A stretch of 64,000 bases of DNA, taken from positions 1 through 64,000 of the forward strand of contig CAYGUX010000003.1 in the NCBI GenBank assembly GCA_964353175.1, in the 5' to 3' direction. The position numbers were made by a program, and so were the translations under genes. Positions within the stretch are counted from its first letter, which is position 1. The number at the start of each line of letters is the position of its first letter. The DNA comes from JAIYCX01 sp964353175 (lineage in GTDB: Bacteria; Bdellovibrionota_C; UBA2361; SZUA-149; DAOLCO01). The notes below the pieces were generated by a model, which made no database searches, had not been told where the DNA came from, and worked only from the letters and a program-made list of their open reading frames with translations. Below, in pieces: positions 44,992 through 54,753 of this stretch.

Positions 44992-46596
44992 ATGAAACGC
45001 ATTGCAAGCACGCACAATTCTAATCAAGAACAGGCCAGAAAAAATAGAGGCTCTCACCTAAAGCTCCTTGAAGAACTTGAAGAGTTGCAAACTCAAGCTC
45101 GCCAACCTGAGAGTGAAAATGCCTTAAAAAAATTATCTACTCTCAATAAGCTAAGTATCTCAGAGAGAATCTCCTACTTAGTTGATCCGAACAGTAGCAT
45201 ACTAGACTGTGGGCTACTCACTGGACTAAATAGCTACGAAGGAGTGCCACCTGGAGCTGGACTATTTACTGGAGTTGCATCTATCCAGGGAATCAAAGCA
45301 ATGATTGTTGCAAACATTCCTTCTGTAAAAGGAGGTTGCTACTTCCCATTAACTGTAAAAAAACATTTACGTGCACAAGAAATAGCTGAGAATAATCACC
45401 TTCCCTTAGTATATCTAGTTGATAGTGGTGGAGCGTACCTACCGTTACAATCTGAAGTTTACCCGGATAAATATCATTTTGGTAGAATATTCTACAACCA
45501 AGCAAATATAAGCAAAAAAGGTATCCCGCAAATATCATGTGTCCTAGGTTCGTGTACCGCGGGTGGTGCTTATGTACCTGCTATGAGTGAACAAGTGATA
45601 ATGGTTGATAAGCAAAGTTCCATTTTCCTCGGTGGCCCCCCTCTTGTCAAAGCCGCAACTGGGGAAGATGTGAGCGCAGAGGACCTTGGTGGTGCAAGAG
45701 TTCACACCGAAATAAGTGGCGTTGCTGACTATTTAGCAGAAAGCGAATACGAGGCACTTAACAAAGTAAGAGAGCTCTTTAAAAGCTTAGGCAATCGAAG
45801 CAATAAACAATACCTTCAACCTTCAAAAGACTCGATACAACCATACTACGACCCTAAAGAGCTTTATGAAATTGTTTCTCCGGATTTTAGGCAACACACA
45901 TCATCACACGAAATTGTCGCAAGGATAGTTGATGCGTCACTCTTTGATGAGTTTAAGCCAAAGTTTGGCGAGACTCTCACATGTGGATTTGCTCACATTC
46001 ATGGATTCCTAGTTGGTATAGTAATCAACAACGGAGTTCTCTATAGTGAGTCTGCTTTAAAGGGCGCCCAATTCATTGATATTTGTGACAAAAGGCGAAT
46101 CCCTTTAGTGTTCCTACATAACATACCAGGATTTATGGTAGGCAAAGAATATGAGCACGGAGGAATCGCTAAAGATGGGGCGAAAATGGTTACTGCTGTA
46201 AGTACAGCTACAGTACCCAAGTATAGTATTATATTTGGTGGTTCATTTGGAGCGGGCAACTATAGTATGTGCGGCAGAGCTTATAACCCACAATTTATAT
46301 ACACCTGGCCAAATTCTAGAATTTCGGTAATGAGCGGTTCAACGGCTGGCAAAGTCTTAAGCACTGTCAAAGAAGCTAGCGATACTAAAATTTCCAAAAA
46401 AGAACTTCTTAATATTGAGAAGATGACAGAGGAGAAGTATGAAAAAGAAGGAAGTGCCCTATATGCTACAAGCCAGCTTTGGGATGATGGCATAATAGAC
46501 CCAGCCAATACAAGAGATACTCTTGGTCTAGCATTAGCGACGACATACTTTGATCAAAATAGTAAATCAGAGCCACTAGGCATATTTAGGATGTAA
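44992..46596 (+). CDS. mccB: Acyl-CoA carboxylase carboxyltransferase subunit (methylcrotonoyl-CoA carboxylase beta type)
   Basis: The 534-residue protein is a full carboxyltransferase. The block VPPGAGLFTGV, the oxyanion regions SGGAYLPLQ and CTAGGAYVPAMSEQ, and the SFGAGNYSMCGRAYNP block are those of the MCC beta group. It transfers CO2 from biotin to 3-methylcrotonyl-CoA, a step in leucine breakdown; a propionyl- or geranyl-CoA substrate cannot be excluded by sequence alone. It lies four bases before the biotin carboxylase subunit gene and starts the operon that includes the proline genes. Confidence 0.88.
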   Translation: MKRIASTHNSNQEQARKNRGSHLKLLEELEELQTQARQPESENALKKLSTLNKLSISERISYLVDPNSSILDCGLLTGLNSYEGVPPGAGLFTGVASIQGIKAMIVANIPSVKGGCYFPLTVKKHLRAQEIAENNHLPLVYLVDSGGAYLPLQSEVYPDKYHFGRIFYNQANISKKGIPQISCVLGSCTAGGAYVPAMSEQVIMVDKQSSIFLGGPPLVKAATGEDVSAEDLGGARVHTEISGVADYLAESEYEALNKVRELFKSLGNRSNKQYLQPSKDSIQPYYDPKELYEIVSPDFRQHTSSHEIVARIVDASLFDEFKPKFGETLTCGFAHIHGFLVGIVINNGVLYSESALKGAQFIDICDKRRIPLVFLHNIPGFMVGKEYEHGGIAKDGAKMVTAVSTATVPKYSIIFGGSFGAGNYSMCGRAYNPQFIYTWPNSRISVMSGSTAGKVLSTVKEASDTKISKKELLNIEKMTEEKYEKEGSALYATSQLWDDGIIDPANTRDTLGLALATTYFDQNSKSEPLGIFRM

Positions 46597-46600
46597 CTTA

Positions 46601-48574
46601 GTGAAAAGAATTCTAATTGCCAATAGGGGCGAAATTGCTCACAGGATAATAAAGACCGTAAACAGACTCGGACACACAAGTGTTGCTCTCAAACTTCCTT
46701 CAGATAAAAGCCCCTATTATCTAAAGGAAGCAGCAGAAGTTATAAGTTACGAAAAGGATGACCCAAGACTAAGTTTCCTTGATGAGGTTGCTACTGTTAA
46801 GTTAGCCAAAAACAACAATATTGACCTTATACATCCTGGTTATGGATTTCTCAGTGAATCAGGTTCATTTGCTAAAAAAGTAACCTCAGCTGGTATGATT
46901 TTTATAGGACCTTCATCGGATACCTTATATAAGCTTGGTGACAAGATTTTAGCTAAAAATATAGCACTCGCTTGCGATGTACCTACTATTTCTGGCTTTA
47001 AATTACCCGCAGGTCCAATAGTCAAAAGTACGCTTGCTAGCGCCATAAAAGGCTTGGGATTTCCTTTAATAATTAAAGCCGGAGCAGGTGGTGGTGGACG
47101 AGGAATGAGGATTGCTGACAGTATAAGCTCTCTACATGAACTCATACCAGGCGCTAGACTAGAGGCGAAAAGAAACTTTGGTAATGATGAACTCTTCATA
47201 GAAACCTTTTTGCAAGAGGTGAAACATATAGAAGTGCAAGTTATCGGTGACAGCTCCGGTGCCCTTATACATCTATTTGAAAGAGACTGTTCATTACAGA
47301 GAAAATTTCAAAAAGTTATTGAGATTGCTCCTGCAGTAGATATTAACAATGAAATTTTACAAGAATTATATCAGAGTAGTTTTAAAATAGGTAAAAAATC
47401 AAAACTAACGAATGCTTCAACTTTCGAATTCCTCATAGATACTAAAAAAAATAAACATTACTTTATTGAGGCTAATCCACGGCTACAGGTCGAACATACA
47501 ATCACCGAAGAGATCACCGGCCTAGATATTGTTGAACTACAAATAAACTCAGCTCTAGGCAAAAAGCTCCCAACCCAAAAAAATATTAAGAAAAAAGGCG
47601 TTTCGGTTCAAGTTAGAGTCTGTTCGGAAATCCCAGAATTAAACTTTGCTCCTTCCGTAGGAAAGCTAGAGAGTTGGGATACTAATACCAAACTAAATAG
47701 TGTCCGTATGGATCTAGCCTACGAACCTGGAGAAACTATCGGATGCAACTTTGATTCACTATTAGGTAAAATCATCGTAACTAAGGACTCCTTGCAAGAA
47801 TGTTGGGAAGAACTTATCTTTAAAGTACTGCCAACCTCGGTGCCCATTGGCATCAGGACGAATATTCCATTTTTAATCTCTCTCATTAATCATCTTAAAA
47901 CGAATACTTCAATCCACACCAAATGGATTGAAAACTCTTTCCTAGGAAACTACTTAAAATATTATAATTCTATGGAGGAAAAGATAAAAACAAATGTCTC
48001 CAGTCTGTACAAACTAATAAAAAGTAAACCCAAAACTAATGGCACTGACCTCTTTCAAAATGGCCTACTGAGACAAGATATCTATGATCAATATGAGCTC
48101 TCTTTAAATATTGCATTACTTGAACAAAACCTATCCCCATCAGACAACAGGCCGATCGACCTCAAACTAATTGAAGATAAAAACAATACTTATATTCAAA
48201 TAGATGACCAAAGTAGGTTTTACATTTTGACTTCACTTAAAGATGAAAACATAGCTGGTTTTTTTAATGGCATACCTTTTGAAATTTCCATTAAAAAAGC
48301 TTCTAACACTAAGCTAACAGAGAATGAACTCGAAGCAGGAAGCAACATAGTGGCGCCTCTACCTGGAACGGTAATTGCGATTAATTGTGAACCTGGCGAC
48401 AAGGTTACAGCAGGAATTCCTGTTTTATCGATTGAATCCATGAAAACAGAACACAAGCTAGTCCCCAGAAGGGATAGTGTAATTCAAAAAATCAACGTTA
48501 AGATTGGTGACCAAGTAGTAAAGGGTCAGAACTTAATTCAATGCAAACCAGGCACAAACAATATTTCTGAGTGA
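46601..48574 (+). CDS. mccA: Acyl-CoA carboxylase biotin carboxylase/BCCP subunit (methylcrotonoyl-CoA carboxylase alpha type)
   Basis: The 657-residue protein has a biotin carboxylase part (1-445), with KRILIANRGEIAHRI, the Gly-rich ATP site KAGAGGGGRGMRI and the EANPRLQVEHTITE motif, and a C-terminal biotinyl domain. The biotin lysine is Lys615 in ESMKTEH; the usual motif is AMKM, so the residue after the lysine is Thr instead of Met. The start is GTG, four bases after mccB. It pairs with MccB in a cytoplasmic complex. The Met-to-Thr change is mild and seen in some MCC-like proteins. Confidence 0.88.
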   Translation: MKRILIANRGEIAHRIIKTVNRLGHTSVALKLPSDKSPYYLKEAAEVISYEKDDPRLSFLDEVATVKLAKNNNIDLIHPGYGFLSESGSFAKKVTSAGMIFIGPSSDTLYKLGDKILAKNIALACDVPTISGFKLPAGPIVKSTLASAIKGLGFPLIIKAGAGGGGRGMRIADSISSLHELIPGARLEAKRNFGNDELFIETFLQEVKHIEVQVIGDSSGALIHLFERDCSLQRKFQKVIEIAPAVDINNEILQELYQSSFKIGKKSKLTNASTFEFLIDTKKNKHYFIEANPRLQVEHTITEEITGLDIVELQINSALGKKLPTQKNIKKKGVSVQVRVCSEIPELNFAPSVGKLESWDTNTKLNSVRMDLAYEPGETIGCNFDSLLGKIIVTKDSLQECWEELIFKVLPTSVPIGIRTNIPFLISLINHLKTNTSIHTKWIENSFLGNYLKYYNSMEEKIKTNVSSLYKLIKSKPKTNGTDLFQNGLLRQDIYDQYELSLNIALLEQNLSPSDNRPIDLKLIEDKNNTYIQIDDQSRFYILTSLKDENIAGFFNGIPFEISIKKASNTKLTENELEAGSNIVAPLPGTVIAINCEPGDKVTAGIPVLSIESMKTEHKLVPRRDSVIQKINVKIGDQVVKGQNLIQCKPGTNNISE

Positions 48575-48581
48575 GATTTTT

Positions 48582-49937
48582 ATGGCGATAGACGAAAAAG
48601 AACTGGAAACAGAGATATACAGCTTTGGAAGTGATATTCTTGATTCTTTAAAAGAACAAGCTAAAGGTGGGAATCCTTTTAAAAAAGCTGAAAATAAATT
48701 GCTGGAATGGACTCTTAAAAACGATGAGATTAAAATCAATCTTTTTCGTTTTGTAGATGTCCTGCCATCCTTAAGCACATCTAAATCCGTAGTGGAGCAT
48801 GTTCATGAATACTTTCATGATATAAAGGAAAACATCCCTCTCTTTAAATTTGCTCTAAGATTCCCGCCTCACTCTATTTTAGCAAAGATTGGTGCTAAGG
48901 CTGTAGAGTCTCAAATTAAGAGAATGAGTAGAAGGTTTATTGTAGGAAGCACCGCCAAAGATGCTATACCCTATCTAAAAAAGCTAAGGCGGAAACATAG
49001 AACTTTCACAGTAGATCTACTTGGAGAAGCCGTTTTAAGTGAAGATGAGTCTTTTAAGTTTATAGATAGATATAAAGAATTAATAGAAGAAATTAGTAAG
49101 GTCGATTCACAATGGATTACAAAATACTCCCTACCCTTTGAACATTCGAAGGATAAATCAATCTTAAATGTATCGATAAAACCGTCAGCCTTATATTCTC
49201 AAGCTAAGGCACAAAATTATGATCAAAGTGTAAACAAATTAACTGAAAAATTCGCAGAACTCTTATTCCAGATCAAATCCTTTGGGGGCGCGGCATATCT
49301 AGATATGGAAGATTGTAGTTTTACCGATTTAACTCTTTCAATTATAAAAAAAATATTGCTCTCAGAAGAATTTATTGATTATGAAGATATTGGTTTTGTG
49401 CTTCAGGCCTATCTAAAACGGACAGACCAAGATTTAGGGGATCTAATTGGAGTTTTCCAAAAAAGAAACGTTAAAACAAATATTAGATTGGTAAAGGGTG
49501 CCTACTGGGACACTGAAGTCATGTTAGCAAAACAAAGATCATGGCCAGTACCTGTCTATGAGAAAAAATCCCATACTGATGCAGCCTATGAAAGGCTCAG
49601 CAGACAGATGATTGATGCAAAGGAATACATTTACCCAGCCTTTGCCTCTCATAATCTAAGATCAATTTCTCATGCCATACAATATGCTAGACTCAGCGGA
49701 ATGAGTAAAGGTGATTTTGAAATACAGACGCTATACGGCATGGGCGATGAATTTAAAGATGAGTTCGTAAAAAGAGGCTATCTGATAAGAGAGTACTCAC
49801 CTGTAGGAGAATTGCTACCTGGGATGAGTTATCTTGTTAGGCGCCTGCTAGAAAATACTGCGAATGAAGGTTTTCTTAGGCAAACCAATTTTGAAGAACT
49901 AGACATAGATCAAATATTAAAAAAACCTGAAGAATAG
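48582..49937 (+). CDS. Proline dehydrogenase
   Basis: The 451-residue protein has the PRODH barrel motifs RLVKGAYWDTEV, YPAFASHN, FEIQTLYGMG, and RGYLIREYSPVGELLPGMSYLVRRLLENTAN, which carry the FAD- and proline-binding residues. It oxidises proline to P5C and passes electrons to quinone. N-terminal 100 residues form a helical region. The companion P5C dehydrogenase is a separate gene directly downstream (six bases), so the usual PutA fusion is split here. Confidence 0.93.
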   Translation: MAIDEKELETEIYSFGSDILDSLKEQAKGGNPFKKAENKLLEWTLKNDEIKINLFRFVDVLPSLSTSKSVVEHVHEYFHDIKENIPLFKFALRFPPHSILAKIGAKAVESQIKRMSRRFIVGSTAKDAIPYLKKLRRKHRTFTVDLLGEAVLSEDESFKFIDRYKELIEEISKVDSQWITKYSLPFEHSKDKSILNVSIKPSALYSQAKAQNYDQSVNKLTEKFAELLFQIKSFGGAAYLDMEDCSFTDLTLSIIKKILLSEEFIDYEDIGFVLQAYLKRTDQDLGDLIGVFQKRNVKTNIRLVKGAYWDTEVMLAKQRSWPVPVYEKKSHTDAAYERLSRQMIDAKEYIYPAFASHNLRSISHAIQYARLSGMSKGDFEIQTLYGMGDEFKDEFVKRGYLIREYSPVGELLPGMSYLVRRLLENTANEGFLRQTNFEELDIDQILKKPEE

Positions 49938-49942
49938 AAACT

Positions 49943-51541
49943 ATGAATAATTCTAACTCATTTACCAATCTACCGCTTTTAGATTTTGCAATCGAAGAGA
50001 ATCGGTCGAGACTTACATTAGAACTTGCAAATCTACTTAAAAAACTGGAGGTGGCTCCTTTTATTCTAAATCCAATATATGACGGGATAGATATAGGAGA
50101 CGGTCCTTCCAGAAAGAATGTTTTACCTGAAAATCATTCGTTAACTGTAAGCGACACTAAGATGGCCAACATACCCCAGTTAGAAGCTATTATCCCTAAA
50201 ATGCTCCTTGCTTTTGAAAATTGGTCAAGAACCAGTGTAGAACTTCGCGCTTCGATACTAGAAAAAGCTGCTGAGTTAATGGAAAAAAATCGATTTGAAC
50301 TTACGGCTATAATTATACTAGAAACTGGTAAATGTTGGTCTGAAGCTGATGGAGATTTTTGCGAGGCCGTAGATTTTCTAAAGTACTATGCAATTGAAGC
50401 CAGGAAGCTATTTACCACTCAAAAACTTGGAAACTTACAAGGCGAAAATAACACCTACTTCTATGAGCCACGAGGGCTATCTGCTGTAATCTGTCCCTGG
50501 AATTTTCCTTTGGCTATCCCCTGTGGAATGTTCGCTGCCTCTATCGTAACAGGCAATACAACAATCCTAAAGCCTGCAGAACAAAGCCCTCTAATTGCTC
50601 AAAAGCTATTCACTACATTCCTAGAAGCTGGCCTTCCTGAAAACGTCGCCTGTTTTTTACCTGGAGAAGGTGAAACGGTCGGCGAAGCTATTTCTAAATG
50701 CTCTGATATCTCGACAATTGTTTTTACAGGTTCCAAAGAGATTGGCCTTAAATTGATTAGAGAAGGAAGCAATACCGTAGCAGGTCAAAAACATGTAAAA
50801 CGTGTTATCGCAGAAATGGGAGGCAAAAATGCGATAGTGATTGATAATGATGCTGATGTCGATGAAGCGGTAAAAGGAGTGTTATACTCTGCATTTGCTT
50901 ATCAAGGTCAAAAATGTAGCGCTTGCTCAAGAGTATATGTAGTTTCAACTGAAGCATTCAAGAACTTTAAAGCAAGATTAAATGAAGCTGTAAAAAGCAT
51001 AAAAGTTGGACCTGCAAGCGATCCCGCATCTTACTTAGGTCCAGTGATCGACAAAGAGGCCTCTGACCGAATAAACAGAACTATTGCAGAGGCATCTGCT
51101 AGACTTACTATTTCAAGCGCTGGGGTCATCGAAAAATCATTACAAGAAAAAGGGTACTACATCCCCCCAACTATCTTTGAAGGTGCGGATGACAATGACT
51201 CCATTATAAAGCAAGAAATATTCGGGCCAGTTCTCCATATTCAAACTGTTAAGTCTTTTGAAGAAGGAATATCTAAAGCAATAGATTCTGAATATAGATT
51301 AACAGGTGCTATTTTTAGTAGAAGTCCTAAGAATATTGAATATGCAATTAAAGAATTTAAAGTAGGAAACCTTTATATCAACAGAGGTTCTACGGGAGCC
51401 TTAGTTTATAGGCAACCTTTTGGTGGAGCTCACATGTCGGGAGTTGGCTCTAAAGCCGGTGGCCCTGACTATCTTAGTCAATTTGTAGTACCAAGAGTAG
51501 TTAGTGAGAATACAATGAGAAGAGGATTTGCTCCGACATAA
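49943..51541 (+). CDS. 1-pyrroline-5-carboxylate dehydrogenase
   Basis: The 532-residue protein is an aldehyde dehydrogenase. The general-base Glu291 is in AEMGGKNA, the nucleophile Cys325 in YQGQKCSACSR, and ICPWNFPLAIPCGM marks the NAD site. SPKNIEYAIKEFKVGNLYINRGSTGA and YRQPFGGAHMSG near the C-terminus match the P5CDH subgroup, not other aldehyde dehydrogenases. It completes proline oxidation to glutamate. It is the last gene of the operon and converges with ligA, 15 bases away. Confidence 0.95.
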   Translation: MNNSNSFTNLPLLDFAIEENRSRLTLELANLLKKLEVAPFILNPIYDGIDIGDGPSRKNVLPENHSLTVSDTKMANIPQLEAIIPKMLLAFENWSRTSVELRASILEKAAELMEKNRFELTAIIILETGKCWSEADGDFCEAVDFLKYYAIEARKLFTTQKLGNLQGENNTYFYEPRGLSAVICPWNFPLAIPCGMFAASIVTGNTTILKPAEQSPLIAQKLFTTFLEAGLPENVACFLPGEGETVGEAISKCSDISTIVFTGSKEIGLKLIREGSNTVAGQKHVKRVIAEMGGKNAIVIDNDADVDEAVKGVLYSAFAYQGQKCSACSRVYVVSTEAFKNFKARLNEAVKSIKVGPASDPASYLGPVIDKEASDRINRTIAEASARLTISSAGVIEKSLQEKGYYIPPTIFEGADDNDSIIKQEIFGPVLHIQTVKSFEEGISKAIDSEYRLTGAIFSRSPKNIEYAIKEFKVGNLYINRGSTGALVYRQPFGGAHMSGVGSKAGGPDYLSQFVVPRVVSENTMRRGFAPT

Positions 51542-51556
51542 ACGGTTCGAAGTGAA

Positions 51557-53563
51557 TTAGGAGATTATTCTTAAGAATTCTTCTTCTAACAAGATGGACA
51601 CACCTAAATCTTTTGCCTTTTTTAACTTTGAGCCAACATCTTCCCCTGCTACAAGGAAATCCGTTTTTTTACTGACGGAATTTGTTACCTTTCCACCCAC
51701 CGCTTCTATTTTCGCCTTAGCCTCATCTCTGGACAAAGAAGAAAGTGTTCCCGTCAATACAAGGATTTTACCATTAAAGACATGATCAACAGGTATAGAC
51801 GTAGAGGCGGGGTAAACTAATTCTATACCTAATTCAAACAATTCTGTCCTAATCTTTTTATATACTTCTGAGGTAAAATAAGAGTGAATAGCCTTTGAAA
51901 CCTTCGGGCCAATATCATCAATTTCCGATAATTCCTCTAAGGTCAACTGCTCCAAAGCTACTATTGAACTGCTAAATTTAGCTAGGCTCTTAGCAGTCTC
52001 TACTCCGACATGCCGAATTCCCAAGGCATAAATGAATTTATGAAATTCAATTATTTTTGAACCACTAATCGCATTTACAATATTAGCGGCGGACTTCTCC
52101 CCCATCCTAGGCAACTCTAAAATTTTATCCTCACTAAGTCTAAATAAGTCAGAGGCATCTTCAATGAGATTAGATTCAATTAAAAGTTCTAATACTTTCT
52201 CTCCTAGGTTATCAATATCAAATGCGCCCTTACTAACAAAATGTTTTAACTGCTCCAACTTCTTAGATGGGCAGGATATATTGACACAACGCCACTGAAT
52301 ATCCTCCTCCTGTTCCTTTTCGAGTAGGGATCCACACTCTGGGCACTCTATTGGCATCTCAAAGTCTCGTTCATTGCCTAACCGTCGATCAGGAAAACAC
52401 TTCACAACGGCGGGGATCACATCACCTTGCCTACGAATCAGAACAGAATCCCCGATCTTCAATCCTTTTCTCCTTACTTCATCTTCATTATGTAATGTCG
52501 CCCTCCTAACTACTACTCCACCAACTCTAACAGCTTCCAATTCCGCAACTGGAGTAATCACCCCAGTTCGACCAACTTGAAAACTAATATCAAGCAGCTT
52601 GGTTACGACTTCTTGGGGGGGAAACTTAAATGCAATTGCCCACCGAGGTGATTTACTTTTTTCTCCTAACTGATTCTGAACCTTTAGGCTATTTACCTTA
52701 ACTACCAGTCCATCAACTTCAAAGGGTAAGGAATCTCGTCTTTGCATTTTTTGACTAAAATCACTCAAGACCCCATCCATGTCATATACTAAGCTAGTCT
52801 CATTAATTATAAAGCCTGCTTCTCTTAAAGAATTTAAAATCTCTAGTTGAGTTAAAAAGGGAAGTTCTTGTTTAGAGTAAAGAGCATACGCAAAAAACTC
52901 CAGGGGTCTAGTTTTTGTTATTTCAGGATCTAACTGTCTCAAGCTACCTGCTGCTGAATTCCGAGGATTACTAAAGACAGCTTGGCCATTAGTAAGTCTC
53001 TCTTCATTTAATTTCTCAAAAGCATCGATCGGTATAATAACTTCACCCCTCACCTCAATTCTATCAATCGAAGATAAAAAATGCTCTTTGGGTAATATCT
53101 TAGGGATCGAATTTAAAGTCAGTAAATTATCTGTAATATCCTCACCTACCTCCCCATCCCCTCTAGTTGAACCTTCGATGAATTTCCCATACTCATACAC
53201 TAATTCAACCGCTATACCGTCAAATTTGAACTCAATTAAAAAATTATGGGGGCCCAATACTTGTTCATTGAGTCTTCGATTAAAGTCACCGAACTCCTCC
53301 TCATCTAAAGCATTGTCAAGACTTAACATAGGTATTCTATGCCGAATAGCTGAAAACGGGCTTCTTTTGGAACTACCCACAAGAACTGTTGGGGAGTGTA
53401 AATCTGCCTCTCCAATTTCATTTTCTAGCGCTCTAAGTTCACGCATATACGTATCATATTCTGAATCAGAAAGAGTCGGATCATCTTGACCATAATAGGA
53501 TTCATTCGCACGCAACAAAAGTTGTTTTAATTCTTTAATTCTAGCTTCAGGCTTCAAAAACAT
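51557..53563 (-). CDS. ligA: NAD-dependent DNA ligase LigA
   Basis: The 668-residue protein is full length. The adenylation lysine is Lys113 in EFKFDGIAVEL, preceded by the Ia domain (LSDSEYDTYMREL). The OB-fold, the zinc-binding Cys4 (CPECG and CVNISCP), the helix-hairpin-helix region (ELPRMGEKSAANI, IDDIGPKVSKAI) and a C-terminal BRCT domain (VLTGTLSSLSRDEAK) follow in order. It joins Okazaki fragments. The glycosyltransferase gene ends five bases before its start, so they are on one transcript. Confidence 0.97.
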   Translation of the reverse strand: MFLKPEARIKELKQLLLRANESYYGQDDPTLSDSEYDTYMRELRALENEIGEADLHSPTVLVGSSKRSPFSAIRHRIPMLSLDNALDEEEFGDFNRRLNEQVLGPHNFLIEFKFDGIAVELVYEYGKFIEGSTRGDGEVGEDITDNLLTLNSIPKILPKEHFLSSIDRIEVRGEVIIPIDAFEKLNEERLTNGQAVFSNPRNSAAGSLRQLDPEITKTRPLEFFAYALYSKQELPFLTQLEILNSLREAGFIINETSLVYDMDGVLSDFSQKMQRRDSLPFEVDGLVVKVNSLKVQNQLGEKSKSPRWAIAFKFPPQEVVTKLLDISFQVGRTGVITPVAELEAVRVGGVVVRRATLHNEDEVRRKGLKIGDSVLIRRQGDVIPAVVKCFPDRRLGNERDFEMPIECPECGSLLEKEQEEDIQWRCVNISCPSKKLEQLKHFVSKGAFDIDNLGEKVLELLIESNLIEDASDLFRLSEDKILELPRMGEKSAANIVNAISGSKIIEFHKFIYALGIRHVGVETAKSLAKFSSSIVALEQLTLEELSEIDDIGPKVSKAIHSYFTSEVYKKIRTELFELGIELVYPASTSIPVDHVFNGKILVLTGTLSSLSRDEAKAKIEAVGGKVTNSVSKKTDFLVAGEDVGSKLKKAKDLGVSILLEEEFLRIIS

Positions 53564-53568
53564 TCTCC

Positions 53569-54753
53569 CTAAGTATTAAGCCAAACATTGGTCGCATCAA
53601 AAAACCTTTCTTTTACTGCATTCCATGAATACTCATTCCTTACATACAACTCACCCTTACGTGCCATCGTTTCCCTTAGATCCTTATCATTAACAATTTG
53701 ATCTAAAGCTAACTTAAAATCATGGATAGTTCTAAAAGTTAGTCCACCTCCTGATGTCTGCGCATGATAACTTGTTACGGCACAATCACCATGCACTAAT
53801 GCTGGAACACCAAATAGCCATGCCTCCATTAGTACTATTGAAAAAGATTCATTTAATGATGGCTGTACGAACAAAAGTGCATTAGAAAAGATTCTAGGCT
53901 TATCCTCTTCGGATACAAAGCCCAAGTCAATAACTCCTTCAGGTAATTCCTTAACAAAATCTATGTCCCCTGACCCAATCAATAATAAATCTATAGGATC
54001 CTCTGCTCCCTTACGATACTCAGAATAACATTCAAATAGATAATGTAAATTTTTACCCGTCTCCTTACGACCAGAATACAATAAGTAGGGCTTATGGTGT
54101 GGAGACTTTAGATTTGTTCCTAGGTGAGGGACATCAAACCCCATACCCACTACTCTCCCCTTAGCCTCCAAGCCAGGAATTTCATAAATCTGTTTGGCTA
54201 AATCAGCTTCAGGTTGTGCATTCCACATAACTCCCCTAACCTTACGAAATATAGACCTAAATATTGCTTGGTAGGCATATACCTCATCATGTAAACAAGG
54301 GACTAATACTGCATTTGAAGGATGCAACAAGGGGCCAAAAAAGGAAGTTCCAAAAAGGTAGGGAGCGTACAGCACTAGATCAAAGACTCGAGCCTTCTCA
54401 TTTAAAGCAGAATACATTGCCTTTGAATTGACACTATTAGAGATCCAAGCCAACTGATCTTTAACTGAAAGAATGTCTCCTTGATGTAATCTCTGTTCAT
54501 TCGAAATGAAAATTTCTAAATCTCTCTCATCTACGGAAAAACGATTAACCCTAATGTCATCTTCGATAGTTCTCCCTTCGGAAAGATCATTTTTCCAAGT
54601 TCTATGATCACTGGCAGTGGTGGTGAATACTTCTATTTCGGAAATATCACCTCTGACGGCCATCAATAAAGAACGAATTAATGTCTCAGCGCCACCGCCG
54701 ATACTCGATCCATACCTAGGAATTACCGCAGCTAAACGATTAATCTTGGACAT
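53569..54753 (-). CDS. Glycosyltransferase family 4 protein
   Basis: I start at the ATG at 54753 (MSKINRLAAVIPRYG) and not the GTG at 54780, which lies farther inside the preceding gene. The 394-residue product has a GT-B fold: N-terminal YGSSIGGGAETLIRSL, and C-terminal PYLLYSGRKETGKNLHYLFE and PSLNESFSIVLMEAWLFGVPALVHGDCAVTSY, which bind the nucleotide sugar. The donor and acceptor are unknown. It overlaps the 441-residue gene by 14 bases. Confidence 0.85.
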   Translation of the reverse strand: MSKINRLAAVIPRYGSSIGGGAETLIRSLLMAVRGDISEIEVFTTTASDHRTWKNDLSEGRTIEDDIRVNRFSVDERDLEIFISNEQRLHQGDILSVKDQLAWISNSVNSKAMYSALNEKARVFDLVLYAPYLFGTSFFGPLLHPSNAVLVPCLHDEVYAYQAIFRSIFRKVRGVMWNAQPEADLAKQIYEIPGLEAKGRVVGMGFDVPHLGTNLKSPHHKPYLLYSGRKETGKNLHYLFECYSEYRKGAEDPIDLLLIGSGDIDFVKELPEGVIDLGFVSEEDKPRIFSNALLFVQPSLNESFSIVLMEAWLFGVPALVHGDCAVTSYHAQTSGGGLTFRTIHDFKLALDQIVNDKDLRETMARKGELYVRNEYSWNAVKERFFDATNVWLNT

